64,000 nt of DNA, from positions 121,157-185,156 of the forward strand of contig NZ_JAYFQK010000003.1 of NCBI RefSeq assembly GCF_034927245.1, written 5' to 3'. Of this stretch, positions 42,319-51,521 are shown piece by piece. The position numbers and the translations under genes were made by a program. The DNA comes from Desulfitobacterium_A sp034927245. Its GTDB lineage: Bacteria > Bacillota > Desulfitobacteriia > Desulfitobacteriales > Desulfitobacteriaceae. Each line of letters begins with the position of its first letter. The stretch's first letter is position 1. Under the pieces are notes generated by a model, which was not told where the DNA came from, searched no databases, and worked only from the letters and a program-made list of their open reading frames with translations.

Positions 42319-42831
42319 ATGTTGCGAAAAATGAGATTAAGCGGGCTGACATGGACTCTTATCGGAATTGTAATCCTCGGAATACTTCTGCGGCTTTTTG
42401 TTTTGCAACCGTATTTAATTCCATCCGGTTCTATGGAACCCGGAATCGTTCCGGGAGACAGAATCCTGGTGAATAGACAAAGCTATCGTCTGGGGGCGCC
42501 ATCACGCGGCGATATTGTCGTATTTGCATATCCTCGTGATCCAAGCCGAAGCTTTGTGAAGCGCATAATTGCGGTTGAAGGTGAAACGGTTGAATTGAAG
42601 GATAATCAAGTGTTCATCAATGGTCAATTAGTGGATGAGCCTTACTTAAAAGCCGGAGATTATCCTCCGTTTGGTGCGGAAACGATTCCGAAGGACAATG
42701 TGTTTGTGCTCGGCGATAATCGGCGTCAGAGTGAAGATTCGCGGGAGTGGGGGGTGCTTCCCCATAATTACATCATCGGCAAGGCGGTGATGATTTATTA
42801 CCCCTTGCAGCGTATAAAGTTACTTCGGTAA
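42319..42831 (+). CDS. lepB: Signal peptidase I
   Basis: A 170-residue membrane-bound signal peptidase that cleaves Sec/Tat signal peptides. One N-terminal membrane anchor (about 10-30), catalytic Ser38 in PSGSMEPG and Lys81 in FVKRIIA, plus GDNRRQSEDSREWG. ACGGGGAGG precedes ATG by 10 bases. Its site can pair with an upstream CCCC-G-GTTCA segment (42269-42278 with 42298-42306), so initiation could be modulated. It precedes rbgA and rnhB, a standard order. Confidence 0.95.
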   Translation: MLRKMRLSGLTWTLIGIVILGILLRLFVLQPYLIPSGSMEPGIVPGDRILVNRQSYRLGAPSRGDIVVFAYPRDPSRSFVKRIIAVEGETVELKDNQVFINGQLVDEPYLKAGDYPPFGAETIPKDNVFVLGDNRRQSEDSREWGVLPHNYIIGKAVMIYYPLQRIKLLR

Positions 42832-42885
42832 ATATAACTTTGACATTGATAATGAAGGATGTTGGAAAGAGTTGAAGGTGTTTTC

Positions 42886-43710
42886 ATGAGTATTCAATGG
42901 TATCCCGGTCATATGGCCAAAGCTAAACGACTCCTTTTAGATCAGTTAAAGTGGGTTGATGCGGTTATCGAGCTGGGTGACGCCCGCGTGCCTGAAAGCA
43001 GCCGCAATCCGCTTTTGCAGCAATTGCTTAAAGGTAAACCTAAAATCGTTCTTCTCAATAAGGCGGATTTGGCTGATCCCCAATGGACGGAATCTTGGCT
43101 TAGGGAGCTGCGTAAGACAAGCCCTGTTTTGGCTGTAAGTGCCGCAACAGGTTTCGGGGTAGGAAAGATTGTACCGGAGATGGAGCGTTTAATGGCGGGC
43201 AAACAGGATCGAATGGCTATGAAAGGGGTAAGGGCAAGAAGCATCCGGGCCATGGTCGTCGGAATTCCTAATATCGGCAAGTCCTCCCTGATCAATCAAT
43301 TGATTGGAAGTGCAAAGGCGAAGACAGGAAATAAACCTGGGATTACACGAGGAAATCAATGGATTCGTATTCATGATAAACTCGAGCTGTTAGATACGCC
43401 GGGCTTACTCTGGCCTAAATTTGAAAATCCGGAAGTGGGTAATAAACTTGCTGCTTCCGGCGCTATTCGTGATGAGGTGCTTAATCAGGAAGAGTTAGCG
43501 GCGTGGCTTCTGGGTTGGCTGAAGGAATATTACCCAACATCGTTAGAACGGTATACCCGGGAGCCGTCTCAATTGACGCTCGAAGGAATAGGCCGAAGCC
43601 GTGGATGTTTAATTAAAGGAGGAGAAGTTGATCTTCTTAAAGCATCCCAGATTTTCTTGCGCGAATTTCGTTCCGGCGCTCTGGGAAAAATCACAATGGA
43701 TCGCTTTTGA
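42886..43710 (+). CDS. rbgA: Ribosome biogenesis GTPase A
   Basis: RbgA is a circularly permuted GTPase for 50S assembly. In the 274-residue protein the motif order is G4 NKAD (58-61), then G1 GIPNIGKSS (126-134), then G3 DTPG (170-173), the permuted order. It begins MSIQWYPGHMAKAKR, a signature. ATG at 42886 follows GAAGGTG; an earlier in-frame ATG at 42859 lacks good spacing. Confidence 0.95.
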   Translation: MSIQWYPGHMAKAKRLLLDQLKWVDAVIELGDARVPESSRNPLLQQLLKGKPKIVLLNKADLADPQWTESWLRELRKTSPVLAVSAATGFGVGKIVPEMERLMAGKQDRMAMKGVRARSIRAMVVGIPNIGKSSLINQLIGSAKAKTGNKPGITRGNQWIRIHDKLELLDTPGLLWPKFENPEVGNKLAASGAIRDEVLNQEELAAWLLGWLKEYYPTSLERYTREPSQLTLEGIGRSRGCLIKGGEVDLLKASQIFLREFRSGALGKITMDRF

Positions 43711-43832
43711 AAAAAATCGGGAATCGAATAATTTAATTACATATAACTAAAATCATATAGCGCTATTCGGAAACCTAAAAAGGGAACATGAATTATATGT
43801 CGAAGTAAATATGTGAGAAAGAAGAGAGGTCA

Positions 43833-44615
43833 TTGAAACCATTGTCACAAATGAGCATTCGTGAGGTGGAAACTATTATGAAGTCGAATCCCTCAGAGGA
43901 ATTTTTAAAGCGATGTGCTCAGGACCCTCGCCAAGGGATTCGACGTCTTGTCTCCCGAAAGATCAAAAGCGATCAGACAGAGAAAGCCGAGAAGGAAAGG
44001 ATCGAAGGTCTGCTTAGGGAAGAACGGGAACTCTGGAAAAATGGCTTTCTCCACATTGCAGGGATAGACGAAGTGGGCAGAGGACCTCTGGCAGGACCGG
44101 TAATGGCTGCCGCTTGTGTTCTTCCTGTGCATTTTGACCTGCCTGGGCTTAATGATTCAAAAAAGTTATCGGAGAGTAAAAGAGAAAAGTTATTTGAACA
44201 AATATCAAGTCAGGCACTGGGGTACGCTATTGGCAGTGCCGAACCTGCGGAAATTGATTTGCTCAATATCCTGGGGGCTACAAAACTAGCCATGAAGCGG
44301 GCTGTAGAGGGCTTAAAAATACGTCCTCATTTTTTATTGATTGATGCTTTAGAACTGCCTTTGCTGAAAATACCTCAAAAAGGGATTGTGCGGGGGGATT
44401 CTCTTTCCGCGAGCATTGCGGCAGCTTCAATTTTAGCAAAGGTTACCCGTGATCGCTTAATGACGGAACTTGATAGGATATATCCCCATTATGGGTTCGC
44501 TCAAAATAAAGGATATGGGACCCAAAAACATTTAGAGGCTCTTGAGGCCTATGGTTCCTGTCCGATTCATCGCCAAACTTTTTCTCCTGTCGAACAAAGA
44601 CGATCAATTAGTTAG
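43833..44615 (+). CDS. rnhB: Ribonuclease HII
   Basis: RNase HII removes ribonucleotides and RNA primers from DNA. The roughly 260-residue protein has IAGIDEVGRGPLAGPV (metal ligands Asp79 and Glu80 in the numbering from 43833), ALELPL, and GDSLSASIAAASILAKVTRD. The start is uncertain: TTG at 43833, TTG at 43842 or ATG at 43851; GAGAGG lies nearest the first two. In most relatives yraN comes next, but here the nuo operon does. Confidence 0.94.
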   Translation: MKPLSQMSIREVETIMKSNPSEEFLKRCAQDPRQGIRRLVSRKIKSDQTEKAEKERIEGLLREERELWKNGFLHIAGIDEVGRGPLAGPVMAAACVLPVHFDLPGLNDSKKLSESKREKLFEQISSQALGYAIGSAEPAEIDLLNILGATKLAMKRAVEGLKIRPHFLLIDALELPLLKIPQKGIVRGDSLSASIAAASILAKVTRDRLMTELDRIYPHYGFAQNKGYGTQKHLEALEAYGSCPIHRQTFSPVEQRRSIS

Positions 44616-44658
44616 ATTTAAGCTAAAACTCAGAATATTACAGATATTTACAGATGCA

Positions 44659-44687
44659 TTGACTTGGATATCCTGATATGGCAAAAT
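44659..44687 (+). promoter_or_regulatory. Possible promoter of the nuo operon
   Basis: TTGACT, 17 bases, CAAAAT about 70 bases before nuoA. The -10 is weak, so an activator may be needed. A direct repeat TTACAGAT (44638-44645 and 44648-44655) lies just upstream of the -35 box and could be an activator site. Confidence 0.35.
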
Positions 44688-44756
44688 TAGTTTTGGCTTA
44701 TCATAATATTATCAAATTACAAAATTAATATTTCTTATGGAGGGGGGGTAAGGAGA

Positions 44757-45116
44757 ATGTCCGATAATTTTGCTGCTATTGGTGTATTCCTCATTGGAGC
44801 CATTTTAGTCAGCGCTATTATGTTAGTGTTGCCTAAGCTTTTTGGGCCCAAGGTGAGACCAAACTCTGAAAAACTAAAAAATATTGAGGGCGGTAATGAA
44901 ACTATTGGGCGAACCTGGGTAGGGTTTAAAAGTAATTATTTCCTCTATGCTATTGTTTTTACGGCATTTGACGTGGAAACGCTTTTTTTGTATCCATGGG
45001 CTTTATCGTTCCAAAAACTCGGGACCTTTGCCTTTGTTGAGATGTTTATATTCATTGTTATTCTTCTCGTTGGATATTGGTATGCATGGAAAGAAGGTGC
45101 TTTAGAGTGGATGTAG
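44757..45116 (+). CDS. nuoA: NADH-quinone oxidoreductase subunit A
   Basis: NuoA is a small membrane subunit of complex I. The 119-residue protein has three membrane helices and the loop ESGNE-like GGNETIGRTWVGFKSNYFLYAIVFTAFDVE. AAGGAG precedes ATG. It begins an 11-gene operon nuoABCDHIJKLMN. nuoB overlaps its end by 10 bases. Confidence 0.95.
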   Translation: MSDNFAAIGVFLIGAILVSAIMLVLPKLFGPKVRPNSEKLKNIEGGNETIGRTWVGFKSNYFLYAIVFTAFDVETLFLYPWALSFQKLGTFAFVEMFIFIVILLVGYWYAWKEGALEWM

Positions 45117-45616
45117 CAAAAGAAAAAGAGTTGCGAGAGGCCGATGCACTGGCAAATCAAAATATTATCGATAAAGCACTGAATTGGGGTCGTGGACATT
45201 CTTTTTGGCCTGTTACTTTCGGTTTGGCGTGTTGCGCGATTGAAATGATGTCGGCAGGCGGACCACGTTTTGATCTATCCCGGTTTGGTTATGAAGTATT
45301 TCGTGCTTCACCGCGTCACTCAGATGTATTGATTGTCGCCGGAACGTGTACCCGTAAAATGGCACCCTTGCTTCGCCGGATTTATGATCAAATGCCGGAA
45401 CCGAAGTGGGTTATCGCTATGGGTAGTTGTGCGAGCGGCGGCGGTCCGTTTGCAGATTCTTATGCGATGAATACCGGAGTGGATAACGTAGTGCCGGTCG
45501 ATGTCTATGTTCCCGGTTGTCCTCCGCGGCCGGAATCCTTAATATTTGGTCTTTTACAACTCCAATATAAGGTTAATCACCCAGCAAAGGTGAGGTTAAT
45601 GAATCATGGAAAATAA
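45107..45616 (+). CDS. nuoB: NADH-quinone oxidoreductase subunit B
   Basis: NuoB carries cluster N2, the last iron-sulfur centre before quinone. In the 169-residue protein the ligands are Cys42, Cys43 (LACCAIEMM), Cys108 (GSCASGGG) and Cys138 (VPGCPPRPE). GTG at 45107 follows GAAGGTG 7 bases upstream; a longer frame inside nuoA is less likely. It overlaps nuoC by 11 bases. Confidence 0.96.
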   Translation: MDVAKEKELREADALANQNIIDKALNWGRGHSFWPVTFGLACCAIEMMSAGGPRFDLSRFGYEVFRASPRHSDVLIVAGTCTRKMAPLLRRIYDQMPEPKWVIAMGSCASGGGPFADSYAMNTGVDNVVPVDVYVPGCPPRPESLIFGLLQLQYKVNHPAKVRLMNHGK

Positions 45617-46097
45617 AGAATTGTTAAGGAAACGTGTGGACGAGTTAGCCGCTCGTGTCGGCGGCAATGTTGCTGAAGGATCAGATAACTTGGTCCTTAC
45701 GGTCAATAGCCAATATATTATCGAGACATTGGAAGCGGCTAAAACATTCGATGGAATTCCTTGTGATTTCCTCCACGATTTGGCAGGGTTTGATGCCAAA
45801 GATCATTTTGAAGTCGTTTATCAACTAAGAAGCTGGAGCGGCCCTCAGAAATTGAGAATTAAGGCTATCGTCGATCGCGATAATCCGGTTATTGACTCAG
45901 CAACCCGCGTTTGGGGCGGCGCTAATTTCTGGGAACGCGAAGCGTACGATATGTTTGGAATCGTATTTAAGGGCCACCCTAATTTGAAACGAATTTATTT
46001 GTGGGATGATTTTGAGGGATTTCCCTTGCGTAAGGATTATGTGACAGAACCGGCCGAGGTTCGAAATATCACGCGCGTGCGCACGGATAATGAATAG
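45606..46097 (+). CDS. nuoC: NADH-quinone oxidoreductase subunit C
   Basis: The 163-residue 30-kDa-type subunit of the peripheral arm. The signature WEREAYDMFGIVFKGHP followed by LPLRKDYV-like FPLRKDYV is present. It is a separate gene, not fused to NuoD. It has AAGGTGAGG upstream within nuoB and precedes nuoD by 13 bases. Confidence 0.95.
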   Translation: MENKELLRKRVDELAARVGGNVAEGSDNLVLTVNSQYIIETLEAAKTFDGIPCDFLHDLAGFDAKDHFEVVYQLRSWSGPQKLRIKAIVDRDNPVIDSATRVWGGANFWEREAYDMFGIVFKGHPNLKRIYLWDDFEGFPLRKDYVTEPAEVRNITRVRTDNE

Positions 46098-46110
46098 GGG
46101 GGGTTAAACT

Positions 46111-47214
46111 ATGGGAGAAGCAAGTACTGAAGAACTCATTGTAAACTTGGGCCCCCAACACCCGAGCATGCACGGCGTGTTCCGTATGGTGGTTCATTTA
46201 GATGGTGAAATTGTAACAAAAGTCGAACCCAAAATGGGTTATCTTCATCGGGGTATCGAAAAGCTCGCCGAAAGCCGAACTTATCAACAATTTATACCTT
46301 ATACAGACCGCTTAGATTATCTTGCATCACCCTGCAATAATCTCGCGTATGTCCAGACCGTTGAAAAACTTATGGAGCTCGAGATTCCGGAGCGGGCGGA
46401 ATACTTGCGCGTTATTTTTGCGGAATTAGCACGGATTGCCAGTCATATGGTGTTCATATCGAGTGCCGCCCTGGATATTGCCGGTTGGACAACATGGGGG
46501 TATCCTTTCCGGGATCGGGAAAGAATCCTTGATCTCTTTGAAATGTCCACAGGCTCGCGGATGACAACAAACAGCATGCGGATCGGCGGAGTTCAAAACG
46601 ATGTTCCGCCGGAGTTTTGGCCTGCGCTTCAATCATTTCTCGAGGATTTACCGGATATGCTTGAAGAGTATTACGGAATCTATCTCGGAAATGAAATTGC
46701 CATGGGCAGAATGAAGCATATCGGTATTTTGTCGCCGGAGACCATTAAGGATCTGTCCCTGACAGGCCCGGTTATTCGTGCTTCAGGTTTTGATTATGAT
46801 GTACGTAAAGCCGAACCTTACGGAATTTATGATCGATTTGATTTTAAAGTTCCCGTACTGAATGGCTGTGATACTTATGATCGAAACATGATTCGTCTAT
46901 ATGAAATCGAAGAAAGCGGCAAGATCATTCGTCAAGCGATGGAAAATATTCCAGATGGTCCGGTTATGGCTAAAGTTCCAAAGTTGATTAAAGTACCTGC
47001 AGGTGAGGTTTATCATCGTGTGGAAAATCCGAAAGGGGAACTTGGCTTTTATATTGTAAGTGACGGTACTCAAAAACCGGTTCGGATCAGAATCCGGACA
47101 GGTACCTTTACAAACCTGCAATCTTTAAACAAAGTGCTGATAGGCAACACAGTCCAAGATCTTATTGTTATTTTCGCAAGCTTTGATGCCGTTCTCGGTG
47201 AAGTAGATAAGTAA
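46111..47214 (+). CDS. nuoD: NADH-quinone oxidoreductase subunit D
   Basis: The 367-residue 49-kDa-type subunit that forms the quinone cavity with NuoB. It starts with NLGPQHPSMHGVFRMV and has MGYLHRGIEKLAE, hydrogenase-like in fold but without the Ni-Fe cysteines, as expected. It precedes nuoH by 23 bases. Confidence 0.96.
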   Translation: MGEASTEELIVNLGPQHPSMHGVFRMVVHLDGEIVTKVEPKMGYLHRGIEKLAESRTYQQFIPYTDRLDYLASPCNNLAYVQTVEKLMELEIPERAEYLRVIFAELARIASHMVFISSAALDIAGWTTWGYPFRDRERILDLFEMSTGSRMTTNSMRIGGVQNDVPPEFWPALQSFLEDLPDMLEEYYGIYLGNEIAMGRMKHIGILSPETIKDLSLTGPVIRASGFDYDVRKAEPYGIYDRFDFKVPVLNGCDTYDRNMIRLYEIEESGKIIRQAMENIPDGPVMAKVPKLIKVPAGEVYHRVENPKGELGFYIVSDGTQKPVRIRIRTGTFTNLQSLNKVLIGNTVQDLIVIFASFDAVLGEVDK

Positions 47215-47237
47215 AAAACTCTCAACGAGGGGAGAAT

Positions 47238-48287
47238 ATGATGGAAGCTTTAAATCAATTGCCAAGAGTCATTGCGGCTGCCATCCGTGGTTTGTTTGCA
47301 GATCCCAATTCCGTTTGGGCAGACTTAACGATGACAATTATCGGCATTCTAGCCGTTGTCATCGTGATCGTTCTAGCTGTACTTGTTCTTGTGGTATTGG
47401 AACGGAAAGTCGCAGGTTGGGCTTCTTTAAGACCCGGACCGAATCGCTTAGGACCGATCGGTTGGTTTCAAACCATCGCAGACGCATTAAAAATTATGAG
47501 CAAAGAAGACATTTTTCCCGCAGGAGCAGACAAGTTAGTTTTTGCAATTGCTCCGGCCATCTTTTTCTGTATTCCCATTATGACGTTAGCTATTATTCCT
47601 TTTGGCGACGGTATGGTTCCTGTTGATCTTGATTTAGGTGTGATTTATTTCTTTGCCGTATCTTCGATAGGAACGCTGCTATTGCTGATGGCAGGCTGGG
47701 GTTCAAATAGTAAATACTCCCTGATGGGCGGGATTAGAGCGGTTGCTCAAATGATTAGTTATGAAATCCCTCTCATTTTCTCAGTGCTCGGTGTTGTGAT
47801 GATCACCCAATCCTTTAATCTCACTGACATTGTTGTAGCCCAAAAGACAATTCCTTTTATCTTTATTCAACCTTTGGCTTTTGCAGTTTTTCTCATCGCA
47901 AGTGTTGCCGAAGTCAATCGTGCACCCTTTGACCTTGTGGAAGCCGACCAAGAAATTGTTGCAGGACCGTTTACGGAGTATTCGAGTATCCGTTGGGGTT
48001 TATTCTATCTTGGTGAATATGGGAACATGGTCGCAGTTGCAGCGATGGCAACGACTCTATTCTTGGGGGGATGGCAAGGCCCCGGATTCCTGCCGGGGTG
48101 GATTTGGTTCTGGTTGAAAGTGGGCGTTATCATCTTCTTCATGATGTGGATTCGTTGGACATTCCCTCGGATTCGGATTGACCAACTGATGCATTTTGCA
48201 TGGAAGTTCTTGCTGCCGCTCGCGCTTCTTAACATCATATTAACGGGTTTTGGTATATACATTTACCGGCTCGTGATAGGAGGGTGA
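47238..48287 (+). CDS. nuoH: NADH-quinone oxidoreductase subunit H
   Basis: NuoH links peripheral and membrane arms and forms the quinone entry. The 349-residue protein has about eight membrane helices and signatures LERKVAGWASLRPGPNRLGP and EVNRAPFDLVEADQEIV. GGGGAG precedes ATG. Its end overlaps the ribosome binding site of nuoI. Confidence 0.96.
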   Translation: MMEALNQLPRVIAAAIRGLFADPNSVWADLTMTIIGILAVVIVIVLAVLVLVVLERKVAGWASLRPGPNRLGPIGWFQTIADALKIMSKEDIFPAGADKLVFAIAPAIFFCIPIMTLAIIPFGDGMVPVDLDLGVIYFFAVSSIGTLLLLMAGWGSNSKYSLMGGIRAVAQMISYEIPLIFSVLGVVMITQSFNLTDIVVAQKTIPFIFIQPLAFAVFLIASVAEVNRAPFDLVEADQEIVAGPFTEYSSIRWGLFYLGEYGNMVAVAAMATTLFLGGWQGPGFLPGWIWFWLKVGVIIFFMMWIRWTFPRIRIDQLMHFAWKFLLPLALLNIILTGFGIYIYRLVIGG

Positions 48288-48292
48288 CGACA

Positions 48293-48706
48293 GTGCTGTT
48301 TGGAAAAGGACTTTGGAAAGGGATGCGCATCACTTTCAAGAAGATGATGAAACCCAACATTACAGAATATTATCCTGAAGTAATGCCGACCCTTCCCAAA
48401 TCGGTTCGCAGCTCAATGGGGCTTGATCCGGCCAAATGTATTGCATGCGGCATGTGTGCAACTGCTTGTCCGAACAAAGTCATAAACCTCACGAGCGAAA
48501 AAGATGAAACTACGAAGAAAAAAGTTCTGAAATCTTACCAAATGAATGTGGGCCGTTGCATCTTCTGCGGGCTTTGCACAGAGGCTTGTCCGACTAAGGC
48601 GTTAACGGTAACCCAGGAATTCGAAAATTCGGTGTTCAGCCGTGATGATTTGCTCTGGGACATGATTGAACGTTCCAAGCGAAACGGGAAGGGGGAGAAC
48701 GCATGA
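48293..48706 (+). CDS. nuoI: NADH-quinone oxidoreductase subunit I
   Basis: A 137-residue ferredoxin-type subunit with two 4Fe-4S clusters (N6a, N6b). Cysteines 49, 52, 55, 59 and 89, 92, 95, 99 form two CxxCxxCxxxCP sets. GTG at 48293 is chosen since AGGAGGG ends 8 bases before it; a GTG at 48284 is inside the site. Its stop overlaps the nuoJ start (ATGA). Confidence 0.95.
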   Translation: MLFGKGLWKGMRITFKKMMKPNITEYYPEVMPTLPKSVRSSMGLDPAKCIACGMCATACPNKVINLTSEKDETTKKKVLKSYQMNVGRCIFCGLCTEACPTKALTVTQEFENSVFSRDDLLWDMIERSKRNGKGENA

Positions 48707-49212
48707 GTACTATGGCGACAGTAGTGTTCTTTATTTTCGCGATCATTGCAGTGGCTGCTGCTTGGGGTGTTGTAACTTCTACAAATATTGTTCATAGTGC
48801 CCTCTTTCTGGCGCTATCCTTCCTGGGTGTAGCTGTGCTCTATGTTCTCTTAAATGCTGAATTCCTGGCCGCAGCCCAAATCCTGGTTTATGCAGGGGCT
48901 GTTTCGATTCTGGTTATTTTTGCAGTGATGCTGACCTTGCGCGGAGACGTGGCGGTAAGTAACCCGAATACGAATAAATGGACCTGGGGTGTTTGCGTAG
49001 CCGGTTTACTTTTCGCTCTGATTGCCTTAGTCATTCTAACGAATGATGCATGGAGAATTCTGCCTATGCCTTCGACTGCAGGGGGAACGACAGAACTTTC
49101 TGCCTTGCTTTTGTCATGGTATATGGTCCCGTTTGAAGTGGCTGCGTTCTTATTAACGATCGCTTTAATCGGTGCGGTAATCCTCGCGAAAGGAGGGAAA
49201 GAACGGAAATGA
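48703..49212 (+). CDS. nuoJ: NADH-quinone oxidoreductase subunit J
   Basis: A 169-residue membrane subunit with five helices and the AEFLAAAQILVYAGAVSIL segment typical of NuoJ. It overlaps nuoI and nuoK by 4 bases each, so all three are co-translated. Confidence 0.94.
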   Translation: MSTMATVVFFIFAIIAVAAAWGVVTSTNIVHSALFLALSFLGVAVLYVLLNAEFLAAAQILVYAGAVSILVIFAVMLTLRGDVAVSNPNTNKWTWGVCVAGLLFALIALVILTNDAWRILPMPSTAGGTTELSALLLSWYMVPFEVAAFLLTIALIGAVILAKGGKERK

Positions 49213-49541
49213 CCATTAGTGTAGGACTTTCCACTTATCTTCTCGTAGGAGCCATGTTGTTCTGTATTGGATTATATGGGGTGTTCTCGAAAAGAAATGT
49301 GATTGCCGTATTGATGTCGATTGAATTGATGCTTAATGCGGTTAATCTTAATTTTGTTGCTTTCAGCCGTTTTACGCCCTGGGAGAATCAAGGAATCAAT
49401 CCTTTGGTTGGTCAAGTGTCTGCTTTGTTTGTCATCGTTGTCGCCGCAGCGGAAATTGCGGTTGGCCTCGCTTTAGTCATTACGATTTTCCGCAATCGCA
49501 AAACCACAAATGTTGATGATCTCAACTGGTTAAAGTGGTAA
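49209..49541 (+). CDS. nuoK: NADH-quinone oxidoreductase subunit K
   Basis: A 110-residue MrpC-like membrane subunit with three helices. GLYGVFSKRNVIAVLMSIELMLNAVNLNF includes the conserved Glu of helix 2; a second Glu lies in AAAEIAVGLALV. These take part in proton pumping. Confidence 0.94.
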   Translation: MTISVGLSTYLLVGAMLFCIGLYGVFSKRNVIAVLMSIELMLNAVNLNFVAFSRFTPWENQGINPLVGQVSALFVIVVAAAEIAVGLALVITIFRNRKTTNVDDLNWLKW

Positions 49542-49562
49542 GAGAGTCTATGGAGAAGGTAG

Positions 49563-51521
49563 GTGTTCAAGGAAATGCATAATCTCTTTCAATGGGCATG
49601 GTTAATCCCATTTTTGCCCTTCCTCTCGTTTTTCATCATTGCCTTTATCACGAAGCGCTCCAAAGGACTGTCTGCTGCTATCTCGATCTTGGCGATTCTT
49701 ACATCTTTATGCCTATCGATTGGCATCGGCATTGGTGTAATTTCCTCGGGAGCTGAAGTGGTTGAAAATCCGGTTATGAGTACTGTGAATTGGCTCAGTA
49801 TCGGGGGTCTCCAAATTAATTTCGGGACCCTGATCGATCCGATGAGTGCGATGATGCTTTTTGTAGTTACGCTGGTCGCATCGATGGTTCAAATCTATTC
49901 ATTGGGTTATATGCACGGGGATAAAGGCTTTTCCCGTTACTTTTGCTATCAATCGCTCTTTGCATTTTCAATGTTAGGTCTTGTTTTGTCGACGAATCTT
50001 TTGGAAATGTACGTTTTCTGGGAGTTAGTGGGCTTATGCTCCTATCTCTTAATTGGTTTCTGGTATTTCAAAGTCTCCGCGCGCGAGGCCGCAAAAAAGG
50101 CTTTCGTGACGACGCGTGTTGCGGATGTCGGACTCCTGATCGGAATCGTTCTCCTTTACACGAAATTCGGATCATTAGACTTTTATGGTCCGGGTTCCTT
50201 GTCAGCGCAAATGGCGTCAGGGTTCCAAGATTTTGCCTTAATCGGCAGTGTCAGTTACCTAACGGTTATGGCTTTGCTGGTGTTTATCGGACCGATGGGA
50301 AAATCAGGTCAATTCCCCTTCCATGTTTGGCTGCCTGATGCCATGGAAGGTCCTACACCAGTCAGTGCTTTGATCCATGCCGCAACAATGGTTGTTGCCG
50401 GGGTTTACCTGGTTGCGCGGATGTTCTTCCTCTTTGACAATGCTTCACCGGTTGCCCTGGAATTTGTCGCAATCATAGGATCTTTTACGGCAATCTTTGC
50501 AGCAACGATTGCTATTGCGCAGGATGATATTAAGAAGATCCTTGCCTATTCGACCTTGAGTCAGCTGGGTTATATGATGTTTGCGTTGGGTGTCGGTGCT
50601 CTGACTGCTTCCATGTTCCATCTGATGACCCATGCTTTCTTTAAAGCGTTGATGTTCCTCGGAGCGGGTTCTGTTATTCATGCCCTTCATGAAAAGCAAA
50701 ATATCTGGGACATGGGCGGCCTTTACAAGAAGATGCCGATTACAACGATCACGTTTGGTATCGGTGTTCTGGCGATTGCGGGTATTCCGCCGTTTGCGGG
50801 TTTCTTCTCTAAAGATGAAATTTTAGCTTCCGCAATGCATAGCGGTCATCCGTTTATTTATGCCATCGGTTTATTTACCGCTTTTCTAACCGCTTTCTAT
50901 ATGTGCAGACTTTTCTTTGTGGCCTTCTTGGGTGAAGAAAAGCCTGAAAATCATCCGCATGAATCACCAAAAACAATGACGGTACCCCTCATCATCTTAG
51001 CGTTTTTCAGCGTTGTAGGGGGGTGGGCTGCTCTTCCCGATCACAATTTTGCTTATTTCATTCACTATGGAGTATTTGAGCCTGAAGCTATGGATTGGGG
51101 TTTAGCCGCAATTTCAGTGGCAGCCGGACTTATAGGAATTGGTCTGGCCTACTCAATTTATGTTAAGAAAGCCATTAAGGCTGAAGATGTTGTCGCGCGT
51201 TTCCCCGGAGTCTATAAGCTTCTGAAAAACAAATACTATATCGATGAGATTTACCAATGGGTTATTGATAAGATTATTGACGGATTTATTGCTAAAGTGC
51301 TTTATTGGTTCGATATCTATATTATCGACGGTATTGTTAACAGTCTGGCACTTTTGGTTCGGGGAACCGGCAGTGGATTGCGCCGCTTCACGACAGGCCA
51401 ATTACAAACCTACGCTTTGGTGTTTTTCTTTGCTGTAGTCGTATTCTATATCGTCTTGGCCGTAGGCGAAGGACAACTTGCGGGACTTAACCCCTTAGCG
51501 ATGCTAGGAGGTGTAAAATAA
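49563..51521 (+). CDS. nuoL: NADH-quinone oxidoreductase subunit L
   Basis: A 652-residue antiporter-like subunit of the distal membrane arm, with about 15-16 helices plus a long C-terminal lateral helix. Motifs include WELVGLCSYLLIGFW, SALIHAATMVVAGVYL, and AYSTLSQLGYMMFALG with Lys and His of the proton path. The start may be GTG at 49563 or ATG at 49575; both have imperfect sites. nuoM begins at the last base of its stop codon. Confidence 0.95.
   Translation: MFKEMHNLFQWAWLIPFLPFLSFFIIAFITKRSKGLSAAISILAILTSLCLSIGIGIGVISSGAEVVENPVMSTVNWLSIGGLQINFGTLIDPMSAMMLFVVTLVASMVQIYSLGYMHGDKGFSRYFCYQSLFAFSMLGLVLSTNLLEMYVFWELVGLCSYLLIGFWYFKVSAREAAKKAFVTTRVADVGLLIGIVLLYTKFGSLDFYGPGSLSAQMASGFQDFALIGSVSYLTVMALLVFIGPMGKSGQFPFHVWLPDAMEGPTPVSALIHAATMVVAGVYLVARMFFLFDNASPVALEFVAIIGSFTAIFAATIAIAQDDIKKILAYSTLSQLGYMMFALGVGALTASMFHLMTHAFFKALMFLGAGSVIHALHEKQNIWDMGGLYKKMPITTITFGIGVLAIAGIPPFAGFFSKDEILASAMHSGHPFIYAIGLFTAFLTAFYMCRLFFVAFLGEEKPENHPHESPKTMTVPLIILAFFSVVGGWAALPDHNFAYFIHYGVFEPEAMDWGLAAISVAAGLIGIGLAYSIYVKKAIKAEDVVARFPGVYKLLKNKYYIDEIYQWVIDKIIDGFIAKVLYWFDIYIIDGIVNSLALLVRGTGSGLRRFTTGQLQTYALVFFFAVVVFYIVLAVGEGQLAGLNPLAMLGGVK

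Noticed and set aside
49943..50338. A 131-codon forward frame inside nuoL
   Set aside because: Out-of-frame reading of a conserved membrane subunit gene; no binding site and no motif.
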